Origin: a virus
IMG/VR virus record: IMGVR_UViG_3300042879_000452
Location: 1-20,153 of that record
Length of the DNA: 20,153 nucleotides
Strand: one strand, 5' to 3'
Within the stretch, counting starts at the first letter, position 1; every line of letters begins with the position of its first letter. Positions 14,334 to 20,153 of the stretch are shown piece after piece. The position numbers and the translations under genes were made by a program. Under the pieces are notes generated by a model, which did not search any database, was not told the origin of the DNA, and was given only the letters and a program-made list of their open reading frames with translations.

Positions 14334-14554
14334 AATAAGTACCTATCGTTTATCTGTTCAATTAGTGATGCCAATAAAGCAAAGGTAAAAGGAATAGTTA
14401 ATAAATCAAAATAAGTTGTAAAATTAATTATCTGATAAATTAGGAAACTCCAATAAGTTAAACATAAAGGACAGGTAAATGGTTTTCTCATTAACCATTT
14501 AGGTTTAGGAATGTATTTAGCTATTATGTAGGTAGTTGCTAAAAGTTGTATCAT
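14330..14554 (-). CDS. Small membrane protein with CPLC motif, unknown
   Basis: This 74-residue protein has a hydrophobic N-terminal segment (about residues 2-14), a PFTCPLCLTYWSFLIYQI block (C28 and C31) leading into a second membrane segment, and a third hydrophobic stretch (about 52-66, TIPFTFALLASLIEQ). The FxCPLCLTYW pattern recalls small membrane proteins of the DUF1360 type, which carry a CxxC near the membrane, but I am not certain. It is the only clearly membrane-spanning product next to the glycosyltransferase genes. Its ATG overlaps the previous stop by one base (14554), and its stop overlaps the next ATG. A role with the sugar-transfer genes is possible but is only a guess from position. 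Confidence 0.65.
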   Translation of the reverse strand: MIQLLATTYIIAKYIPKPKWLMRKPFTCPLCLTYWSFLIYQIINFTTYFDLLTIPFTFALLASLIEQINDRYLL

Positions 14555-15249
14555 TAGTTTATTCCTTGTGCTTTAAATACTATTGTATTGTTTAATGGTT
14601 CATCTTCAGGTGCGCCATACATTAATATTTCATTGCCTGAGTGATATTTCATTTTAAGTTGATTTGCTATTATACTCCCACAAGTCATATCATGCCTATG
14701 TCCTTTGCATCTTTCATCTTCGCTTTCTGTTTTATCGTTATTATTCCATTTACCGATAAAGATACCATCTTTTGATGCTTGATGCCATTTGTTAAAAAAT
14801 TCAATAGCTGTTTGGTTTTCAAAGTTTAAACCTAATAAGCCAGCATTTCCGTACATTAACATATTTATGGCTTCATCTCTATTTATGTTAAAATAGTTTA
14901 AGCATTTATCGTTTGCCCATGTTCCAACATAGTGGCCAGCTTCTTGCATTAAATACCCATCTTTATCAATTAATTCAAATATGTGATCTATATTCTTAAT
15001 TACGTAAACAGATGAATCTAACCAAAGTATTTTTTTGTATCCTAAGTTTTTCACTCTTTCAAATATAAAAGTTTTAAAAGCATAAGGATTATTTGAATGT
15101 GATGGGCACGGTACTTGTGTTTCATCTGTAAAAATAAACAGTTCACCTTTAAAGTTATGTTCTTTTACACTATTTCTTAATCTTTGCGCTCCATTCGAAT
15201 AACTACTATTCGCAAAGCATATTATTGCGCATTCAGTAAAGTTTATCAT
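14554..15249 (-). CDS. Glycosyltransferase-like protein, GT-A fold
   Basis: This 231-residue soluble protein looks like a nucleotide-sugar-dependent transferase. The N-terminus gives a first strand (CAIICFAN, residues 7-14), followed by a helix and LFIFTDE. At 75-81, LWLDSSV carries a D-x-S (D78, S80), the place where GT-A enzymes hold metal and UDP or GDP sugar. NAGLLGLNF near 134-142 resembles the acceptor-side loop of GT8-like enzymes. The C-terminal part contains several His and Cys residues (CKGHRHDMTCGS near 181-192), possibly a metal site. It ends the seven-gene sugar island. The specific family, sugar and acceptor are unknown. Confidence 0.65.
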   Translation of the reverse strand: MINFTECAIICFANSSYSNGAQRLRNSVKEHNFKGELFIFTDETQVPCPSHSNNPYAFKTFIFERVKNLGYKKILWLDSSVYVIKNIDHIFELIDKDGYLMQEAGHYVGTWANDKCLNYFNINRDEAINMLMYGNAGLLGLNFENQTAIEFFNKWHQASKDGIFIGKWNNNDKTESEDERCKGHRHDMTCGSIIANQLKMKYHSGNEILMYGAPEDEPLNNTIVFKAQGIN

Positions 15250-15814
15250 AGTTAATGTATCTATAATGATAAATAGGTTCTTTTATTTCTACTTCTGTTT
15301 TAATTAAATTAAACTTTTTAAGTTCCATACAAAAGGCATAGTCTTCAAAATTACTTTTGTCTTCAAACTTTATACTCTTTGCTATTTCCTTTTTTATCGG
15401 TGTTATGTGATTAGTTGAGCGTAGATAAACTTCTTGCCCACTTGAGTAATCTGTTATGTAAGGATTATCTTTTGAAATGTACCATGCTCTTTTATCTCTT
15501 CCGTTTGTAGTCATAAATCCATTAATAGCCAATGCATCAGGTTCTTTTTCCAATGCTACTAATACTAATCTTATTGCATTTTCAAGTATTATATCATCAT
15601 CATCAATAAACCAAACATATTTACCCTTTGCGGAATTAATTAAATCATTTCTTTTTTGCCCTGTAGTTTTTGTTCCTACAGGTGCATGATCGCTAATTAC
15701 TTCTACTAATCCAAAAGCATTACACATATCTATTTGTCTATTTATTTCAGAATGTAACTCTAAAAATAAATTAGCACGCTGTGGTACTGTTGGAATAAGT
15801 ATTGATAGTATCAT
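15233..15814 (-). CDS. Glycosyltransferase family 2-like protein
   Basis: This 193-residue cytoplasmic GT-A enzyme begins MILSILIPTVPQRANLF, the usual GT2 first strand with a nucleotide-binding loop. It has KRNDLINSAKGKYVWFIDDDDII, where DDDD at 71-74 holds the metal and nucleotide sugar. NFEDYAFCMEL (about 154-164) supplies the later acidic residue typical of the ED motif of GT2 enzymes. It is short but has the whole catalytic core. No membrane segment is present, so it acts on a soluble or peripheral acceptor. It overlaps both neighbours (4 and 17 nt). The sugar and acceptor cannot be read from sequence. Confidence 0.8.
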   Translation of the reverse strand: MILSILIPTVPQRANLFLELHSEINRQIDMCNAFGLVEVISDHAPVGTKTTGQKRNDLINSAKGKYVWFIDDDDIILENAIRLVLVALEKEPDALAINGFMTTNGRDKRAWYISKDNPYITDYSSGQEVYLRSTNHITPIKKEIAKSIKFEDKSNFEDYAFCMELKKFNLIKTEVEIKEPIYHYRYINYDKLY

Positions 15815-16392
15815 GCAGTAAAAAATGTTAATTTTTTAAAGTTAGTGATAGTCATGAATTTATCCTGTGTTTTACGAAGTACGCAGTAAATATTCCAACC
15901 ATCAGTTGTGTTATTCATTGCAGGGTGCTCACCTATTTCAAGTATTTCATACCTATTAGTTTCGGCTAATTGTTTATAAAAATCTTCTGTAACATAATTA
16001 AATCCATGACCTGGCCAATTACCCGTTTTGGGATTCTCACTTATTATAAGTCCACCAACTTCGCAAGCATTATGTTTATTTAACCAACAATTGTAAAATG
16101 CCTTTGGATCATGTTTGCCATTTATTCCAACGTGTTCTGATGTACCAAAGTCAGTTACTACATTATATTTTTCTAATATTAGTTTAGTGCCTAAATCTAA
16201 TTTTAAAGCGTTATTCTCTTCGTTTAAATCTAAACAAGTATACTCACATTTTTTCTGTTTATAATACTTATCCGCATACGGTGATCCCTCATATTCGCAT
16301 GAGTATAAGTTTTGTGCTCCAAGTTCTAATACTTTGTCATTTGCTTTTACATACTTATTTAAAATAAGTAAACTAAAATCTGTTATTCCCAT
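15811..16392 (-). CDS. Class I SAM-dependent methyltransferase-like protein
   Basis: This 193-residue protein has a SAM-binding first motif VLELGAQ (residues 21-27), an acidic second strand CLDLNEENNALKLDLG (about 53-68), and DFGTSEHVG (81-89) in place of the usual post-II motif. The rest (GLIISENPKTGNWPGHGFNYVTEDFYK) resembles the substrate loop of small-molecule or sugar methyltransferases found in glycan clusters. Lack of DNA-type DPPY or NPPY motifs argues against DNA methylation. ATG 16392 shares a base with the stop of the upstream FkbM gene. Acceptor unknown; methylation of a sugar made by the neighbouring transferases is the natural inference. Confidence 0.7.
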   Translation of the reverse strand: MGITDFSLLILNKYVKANDKVLELGAQNLYSCEYEGSPYADKYYKQKKCEYTCLDLNEENNALKLDLGTKLILEKYNVVTDFGTSEHVGINGKHDPKAFYNCWLNKHNACEVGGLIISENPKTGNWPGHGFNYVTEDFYKQLAETNRYEILEIGEHPAMNNTTDGWNIYCVLRKTQDKFMTITNFKKLTFFTA

Positions 16393-16991
16393 TATATTCC
16401 TACTATTAAATTTTCGTTATTTACTAAAAGAGTTTTCATATTGTATTTTCTTAACTCTCTCATTATATCATTATACTGATGTCCATTATGCTCAATGCAC
16501 AAACATGAGCATCCTACTTCAATTAAATCTATTTGTTTTAAAATTGATAAATCGTACCCCTCAGCATCTATATTTATGAAGTCATAAAGTTGCCAATAGT
16601 TAAAATCAATCCAACGCATAGACTTTACTTTTGTTTCTTTGTATTCTGTTTTACTTTCCCACTTCTGTTTATCAGTAATTGAAAGTGTTGAAAGTAAATC
16701 ACTATCTCCATTGCCTAAATGTTCACCCGAATTGTAAAAAGTCATTTCACCATTAATATCTGAAATTGCTATATTATGTAGTTTAACTTTTTTATTATCT
16801 TTGTATAGTTCTTTAAGTTTATTGTAAGGTATTTCAGCAGGTTCAATTAATTCAGCACCCCATCCCAATTCAATTAATTTTCTGCTGTTTGATAAAGTAA
16901 TCCCATCGTTAGCACCAATGTCAAGTAAATTACCTATCTTATTGCCAAAGTAATCTAAAATTACTTGCTCCTCGTTGTTCTGACTATACAT
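16392..16991 (-). CDS. FkbM family methyltransferase
   Basis: This 199-residue protein fits the FkbM family of SAM-dependent O-methyltransferases, common in polysaccharide and natural-product clusters. The glycine-rich SAM motif LLDIGANDG is at residues 22-30, followed by the acidic strand LIEPAEIPYNKLKEL (48-62). IDAEGYDLSILKQI at 141-154 is the hallmark FkbM strand-helix (D142 and E144). SQNNEEQVILDYF at the N-terminus is also family-typical. It overlaps the upstream transferase by 8 nt and the next methyltransferase by 1 nt. The likely acceptor is a hydroxyl on a sugar; two methyltransferases side by side suggest a doubly methylated residue or two separate acceptors. Confidence 0.85.
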   Translation of the reverse strand: MYSQNNEEQVILDYFGNKIGNLLDIGANDGITLSNSRKLIELGWGAELIEPAEIPYNKLKELYKDNKKVKLHNIAISDINGEMTFYNSGEHLGNGDSDLLSTLSITDKQKWESKTEYKETKVKSMRWIDFNYWQLYDFINIDAEGYDLSILKQIDLIEVGCSCLCIEHNGHQYNDIMRELRKYNMKTLLVNNENLIVGI

Positions 16992-17682
16992 TGTAGTATT
17001 TTGGTGGATAAATTAATAAATGTTGCCCTATATCGTAGTTTCTTGCTTTTCTATCTTTAAATACTTTGTAATCACTATCCCAGTGTTCCTGACTTTCAGT
17101 TTTTCGGTATTGTTCATCATATTCAGCCAATCCCCATGCAGGATGCCTATGTGTAAATAATACTTTAAGGTCACCCATGTATTCATACTTACCAAGCATC
17201 CAAGCCACTTCTGTTGCCTCAACATCGCACCATAAAGATTTATAGTCAGGATGGTAAATATAATTGAAACGCTTATAGTAATCAACACCCATTATACTCA
17301 TAGTCATAATATTAGATTTTTGATTGCCATCTGAGTAATGTAGCACTTGGTCATAGTTTCCTCTAAAATCCTGCCTTATAATATTATCAAAACCACGTAT
17401 TTCAAATACCATATCGTCTGAGGTGTTAATCAGAATATCCCACCCCTCAAATAAGTCCATGTCACGATTAATAGCATCTATTTTATTCTTTGATAAACCT
17501 TTTGCTATGTAAACATTATCGTCATTATATTCAAAGTTTTTCATTGATTCATCGTCAGTATCAATACTTACAAGTATTGTGTAATTAAGTGAATTACAAT
17601 TTTTTATGATGTTATCAATAGATGCCTTTGCTTTTTCAGGTCTTGAGCGAGTTGCTAATTTAAAAAAAATGTGTTCGTTCAC
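16984..17682 (-). CDS. Glycosyltransferase-like protein, GT-A fold
   Basis: This 232-residue soluble protein has FFKLATRSRPEKAKASIDNI at the N-terminus, the first strand and donor loop of GT-A enzymes. It has an acidic motif DTDD (41-44) and ILINTSDDMVFE with SDDM at 88-91, the likely DxD metal and nucleotide-sugar site. Later it contains the aromatic/His-rich stretch TEVAWMLGKYEYMGDL and THRHPAWG, which may form the acceptor pocket. It belongs to the family of phage sugar transferases related to GT2, though the exact family is not clear. Stop and start overlap neighbours by 8 nt and 4 nt (ATGA). The substrate is not determined. Confidence 0.7.
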   Translation of the reverse strand: MNEHIFFKLATRSRPEKAKASIDNIIKNCNSLNYTILVSIDTDDESMKNFEYNDDNVYIAKGLSKNKIDAINRDMDLFEGWDILINTSDDMVFEIRGFDNIIRQDFRGNYDQVLHYSDGNQKSNIMTMSIMGVDYYKRFNYIYHPDYKSLWCDVEATEVAWMLGKYEYMGDLKVLFTHRHPAWGLAEYDEQYRKTESQEHWDSDYKVFKDRKARNYDIGQHLLIYPPKYYNV

Positions 17683-18335
17683 TCTTCAAAATTATAAAAG
17701 ATTTTAGGACTTTGCAATTCATTTATAAAAACTTTTCTATTTTCTTCAATTAACTTTGCTTTTTTGTATTCAGGTATACTTGATTTATGTTCAATGTTAT
17801 AATCCATAGCAAAAAGATATTCTTTAGTATTCTTTAATTGTTGATAAGGCGCAAAGGTAAAGCCTGCCCGGTAAATTCGATTAGAATAACCAGCATGCTC
17901 AAATCCATACTGCCCATAGTCAGAATTTATATAACCTACTTTATTAAGTACCTCTTTAGTTAGGAACATAAACACACCTCCGCAATCATTGTAGATTTCA
18001 ACTTCATCATGTACTATTATCTTATTATGTGATTTATTTAAGAATAGTAAGTGTTTCTGTTTTGAGTTAATAAAGTAATCTGCCCATCCCTCTTTTATAG
18101 GATAACAATCATCATCAAATAAAAAAATGTAATCGCAATCTTGCAAAGTTTTTAAATTTTGATTCTTTGAGTATCCAACTCCTTTGTAATGTACATCTTC
18201 ATGAATGTGTAAATGATAATTAGTAGGCTTAACTTTTTCAAAGTTTTCTATCCAGGTTTCAATGTATTCTTTTCTGTTTGGTGTTGTAGTTACACCAATG
18301 CCAATGCGAGGTCTTGTTTCCGTTTTTCTGTCCAT
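17679..18335 (-). CDS. Glycosyltransferase-like protein, GT-A fold with FDDDC motif
   Basis: This 218-residue protein begins with a first strand RIGIGVTTTPNRKEYIETWI (10-29), followed by YHLHIHEDVHYKGVGYSKNQNL and the donor motif FLFDDDCYPI at 71-80, where DDD should coordinate metal and nucleotide sugar. A later ECGG-like region (NDCGGVFMFLTKEVL, about 116-130) matches the acceptor-side loop of many GT2-like enzymes, and the C-terminus carries FAMDYNIEHKSS, a His-containing segment. It overlaps the upstream GT4 gene by 46 nt; the start could not be much later because the first strand begins at residue 10. The family is GT2-like, but the substrate cannot be assigned. Confidence 0.7.
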   Translation of the reverse strand: MDRKTETRPRIGIGVTTTPNRKEYIETWIENFEKVKPTNYHLHIHEDVHYKGVGYSKNQNLKTLQDCDYIFLFDDDCYPIKEGWADYFINSKQKHLLFLNKSHNKIIVHDEVEIYNDCGGVFMFLTKEVLNKVGYINSDYGQYGFEHAGYSNRIYRAGFTFAPYQQLKNTKEYLFAMDYNIEHKSSIPEYKKAKLIEENRKVFINELQSPKIFYNFEE

Positions 18336-19318
18336 TCTGTTAAGTTGTAGTTTTGGTTTGTGTATTCTGTTAATTTACTTGCATAGTCAATTCTCATTTG
18401 TTTACTTTCAGTTAATCGTTTAATTGCTTTAAACCAACCATTAAGATCGTGGTTATCTACAAATATTGCAGTTTCTTTTGGAAATATATTATAAGGTTTA
18501 ACATCTGAAACTATCACAGCGTTACCATAGGCTGATGCTTCAAGTAGTTTGATTTCAGATTTACCTTCTGTAAATATATTTTTTTCTAATGGTATTAAAC
18601 TAACATCAGTATAGTTGTAGGCTTTCCCATACTCATAAACAGATAAAGCATTAAGTCTCATGTATTTGCCATGATTCATAACAAACTCATATTCTTTGTA
18701 ATGGTCGTTTGGAGTGTAACCTCCTAAAACAAATTGAGCATTTAAGTTATGCCTTGCAACCTTTCGGATAGGTAGTTGAAGTATTTTAACATCCTGAACA
18801 TGATGAACTCCTGCAATATATCCAAATCTTACCAATTCAGATTTAATTTTATTCGGTTGCCATTGCTCATCTGTTAGGTCTAAGCAGTTAGGATATACCT
18901 TAACATTCTTGTTAAATGGCTTTATTTTGTCAGCAAGTATATTAGTTGTGCAAGTAACTATATCCACATTTCTAAGTATCTCTTCTGTTTGTTTTACTAT
19001 GTTAAACTGCTTATAAACTTTATGCAGAGCGTGAGTTGCAGGTAGTTGCCAGTAGTCATCAATATCAAATATAACTTTACATCCTAACCTTTTAAATCGG
19101 TTAATCTTTTCAAGTGAGTTACCATTTACATCAATTTCTCTTTGGTAAACTATGTATTGATAGTCTTTTACTACTTCATCAGGTATCACATCCAAGTCTT
19201 CATAAACATCACATTTAAAGTTTACAAGGTCTGAAACCTTTGTGTAAGGTACAATTAACCTATGGTAAGATAATCCGTTTAAGTTGCCTAAATTGGCTTT
19301 AATGAGAATTTTGATCAT
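18290..19318 (-). CDS. Glycosyltransferase, GT4-like (GT-B fold)
   Basis: This 342-residue protein has the two-domain GT-B layout. The N-terminal half includes SYHRLIVPY (17-25), the DIDDYW segment (85-90), and IVTCTTN (120-126). The C-terminal half starts around RFGYIAGVHHVQDV (164-177) and contains the donor-binding E-x7-E-like region EGKSEIKLLEASAYGNAVIVSDV (251-273 in parts). That pattern, with E251, E255 and E260, is the diagnostic element of retaining GT4 enzymes. It is the first enzyme gene of the island, starts at ATG 19318 and overlaps the sigma-like gene by 20 nt. It has no membrane segment. Donor and acceptor are unknown. Confidence 0.8.
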   Translation of the reverse strand: MIKILIKANLGNLNGLSYHRLIVPYTKVSDLVNFKCDVYEDLDVIPDEVVKDYQYIVYQREIDVNGNSLEKINRFKRLGCKVIFDIDDYWQLPATHALHKVYKQFNIVKQTEEILRNVDIVTCTTNILADKIKPFNKNVKVYPNCLDLTDEQWQPNKIKSELVRFGYIAGVHHVQDVKILQLPIRKVARHNLNAQFVLGGYTPNDHYKEYEFVMNHGKYMRLNALSVYEYGKAYNYTDVSLIPLEKNIFTEGKSEIKLLEASAYGNAVIVSDVKPYNIFPKETAIFVDNHDLNGWFKAIKRLTESKQMRIDYASKLTEYTNQNYNLTEWTEKRKQDLALALV

Positions 19319-19784
19319 TATGTTTCCGTTTTAATTTTTCTTTGATTTCTTTAATATCGTTTACTACTGTTCTGTAAGGGATTTTAGTCTTATTGCTTAA
19401 CTTAATAGCATCCCCACTTTCTAAATATAGTTTAAATAGATTCTGCTCATAGTAATCATTTTCAGTTTCTGGTGGCTGTTCTAAAAACTTAATTATACTT
19501 GTAAAATCAATTTCTTGCTGTTCTTCAACCAAAACATCACATTTGTAGTTATCTATGTATTGAACGTGATCCCTCATAAAGTTTTTTTTAAACTTGTTGG
19601 AGTGCCATGTTTTCCAAACAATAGCAGAGAAAAAGTGCTTCATGTTTCTGATTTCTGAAAGATTAAAGTTTTTCTCCACTATTATTAAGATGGCTTCTGA
19701 GTGCAATTCCTCCCACAGATAGTGATTCCTACAGATGTTTTTAGTTATCCTTTTATATAAGTTGGTATAAAGTTCATCTATCAC
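19299..19784 (-). CDS. Small RNA polymerase sigma-factor-like protein
   Basis: This 161-residue protein has the two-part shape of sigma-70-like factors. Residues about 3-60 (ELYTNLYKRITKNIC, then WEELHSEAILIIVE and FFSAIVWKTWHSNKF) resemble region 2, which contacts core polymerase and the -10 element. Residues about 117-152 (LYLESGDAIKLSNKTKIPYRTVVNDIKEIKEKLK) have a region 4-like helix-turn-helix. An acidic linker lies between. Similar small sigma-like proteins occur in Bacteroidetes phages. Placement at the head of the glycan/packaging/structural run suggests it may direct late transcription. The start is GTG 19784, because an in-frame TAA lies immediately before it and no other start is available before residue 48. 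A simple DNA-binding regulator is the alternative. Confidence 0.65.
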   Translation of the reverse strand: MIDELYTNLYKRITKNICRNHYLWEELHSEAILIIVEKNFNLSEIRNMKHFFSAIVWKTWHSNKFKKNFMRDHVQYIDNYKCDVLVEEQQEIDFTSIIKFLEQPPETENDYYEQNLFKLYLESGDAIKLSNKTKIPYRTVVNDIKEIKEKLKRKHNDQNSH

Positions 19785-19789
19785 TTATG

Positions 19790-19822
19790 CAAAAGTAAAG
19801 AAACTATTAAGAAGATTGCAAA
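19790..19822 (-). promoter_or_regulatory. Candidate Bacteroidetes-type promoter ahead of the sigma-like gene
   Basis: On the minus strand TTTG (19819-19822) is followed, after 21 nt, by TACTTTTG (19790-19797). This fits the Bacteroidetes -33 TTTG and -7 TAnnTTTG pattern. The -7 box ends only 5 nt before the GTG start, so a transcript starting from it would have almost no leader or none. It lies in the 54-nt gap after the preceding small gene. Confidence 0.45.
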
Positions 19823-19838
19823 GAAAATAAACTGATAA

Positions 19839-19982
19839 TCACTTTTTCTCATTCATTTTAGCTTCAATTATTTTCATGTATAGTTTCCAATTAAAGTTAC
19901 CTCTTACTTGGTTTACTTCTGTTTTCTTTACCCACCATTCAGCTTGGCTGATTAATGATGTCATGTTGTTTTGTGTTTTCAT
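19839..19982 (-). CDS. Small hypothetical protein, 47 residues
   Basis: Translated by hand: ATG at 19982 to TGA at 19839-19841, beginning MKTQNNMTSLISQAEWWVKK and containing RGNFNWKLYMKII. It has three tryptophans, a basic and amphipathic helical character, and no membrane segment. The ATG overlaps the stop of the upstream gene as ATGA, which supports it being translated. A second in-frame ATG lies 18 nt downstream (residue 7). I do not recognise a family; similar tiny helical proteins are common between early and late regions of phages. Confidence 0.6.
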   Translation of the reverse strand: MKTQNNMTSLISQAEWWVKKTEVNQVRGNFNWKLYMKIIEAKMNEKK

Positions 19983-20153
19983 ATTTCAATTGTTAGTTGT
20001 TTTCCTGCTAATATTTCATAATTAAATCTATTATGCTGTAAGTCTATTAAGTCAATAAATACGTTATCAGTACACCAATGACCACATGAGAATCGGTAAA
20101 TAAAACCATCAGTTTTAATTAAAGTAAATATACGCTCCGAGCCATAATACTTG
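19979..20153 (-). CDS. Hypothetical protein, C-terminal part, cut by right edge
   Basis: The frame enters from the right edge and is open for 57 codons before TGA. The visible part reads from KYYGSERIFTLIKTDGFIYRF to QLTIEI, and includes SCGHWCTDN, a C-x3-C pair with an intervening His. It looks like a small beta-rich soluble protein, possibly with a metal site. No family recognised. Its TGA overlaps the ATG of the next gene (ATGA), indicating co-translation. The start lies outside the window. Confidence 0.6.
   Translation of the reverse strand, partial: KYYGSERIFTLIKTDGFIYRFSCGHWCTDNVFIDLIDLQHNRFNYEILAGKQLTIEI

Noticed and set aside
15477-15689. Plus-strand open frame opposite the GT2-like gene
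   Set aside because: Antisense of catalytic core including the DDDD motif codons.
16334-16579. Plus-strand open frame opposite the two methyltransferases
   Set aside because: Antisense of both genes at their junction; no evidence of expression.
17028-17288. Minus-strand alternative frame within the GT-A gene
   Set aside because: Different frame inside a conserved enzyme; no start signals or family pattern.
19785-19838. Possible second small gene or non-coding RNA in the gap before the sigma-like gene
   Set aside because: Only 54 nt, without an open frame or stable hairpin; the promoter-like pair is the only signal seen.

Overview
The window is a stretch of a tailed double-stranded DNA phage or prophage genome, AT-rich throughout. 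Every gene I can support lies on the minus strand, so transcription runs from high to low coordinates. The likely host is a member of the Bacteroidetes. The reasons are A-rich leaders with few Shine-Dalgarno sites, one promoter-like pair matching the Bacteroidetes TTTG / TAnnTTTG pattern, and structural proteins (major capsid, tail tip, chaperone) that look like those of Bacteroidetes phages. The host is an inference. No contractile sheath gene is seen, and a tape-measure protein and a gpG/gpGT chaperone are present, so a siphovirus-like long flexible tail is the best guess.

Layout in transcription order. (1) 20153-19839: a gene cut by the right edge, then a 47-residue small gene. (2) 19784-19299: a small sigma-factor-like protein behind a candidate Bacteroidetes-type promoter. 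(3) 19318-14554: a tightly overlapping run of seven genes, five glycosyltransferase-like and two methyltransferase-like. (4) 14554-13946: three small genes (membrane protein, Cys-pair protein, DUF3310). (5) 13940-12386: terminase small and large subunits. (6) 12366-5015: tail module, with a tail assembly chaperone carrying a probable -1 programmed frameshift, an HK97 gp10-like protein, two large tail-tip proteins and a tape measure. (7) 5013-1: head module with an XkdF-like protease, scaffold, major capsid protein, a probable tail tube or other abundant structural protein, a small structural protein, and a portal gene cut by the left edge.

Three things stand out. First, a T TTT TTT slippery heptamer sits where the chaperone and its downstream -1 frame meet, predicting a 248-residue fusion. 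Second, a near-identical 14-base element (AGGTACTTTATAAA, minus strand) recurs just before five structural-gene start codons and occupies most of the intergenic gaps. Third, the glycosyltransferase/methyltransferase island sits between a phage sigma-like gene and the packaging genes. The order of the structural genes is also unusual: the tail module precedes the head module, and the portal comes after the capsid gene. Two related hairpins bracket the gene after the capsid gene and probably tune expression of abundant virion proteins.

No tRNA, rRNA, CRISPR array, insertion sequence, integrase or attachment site was seen. No gene-free stretch exceeds 100 bases.
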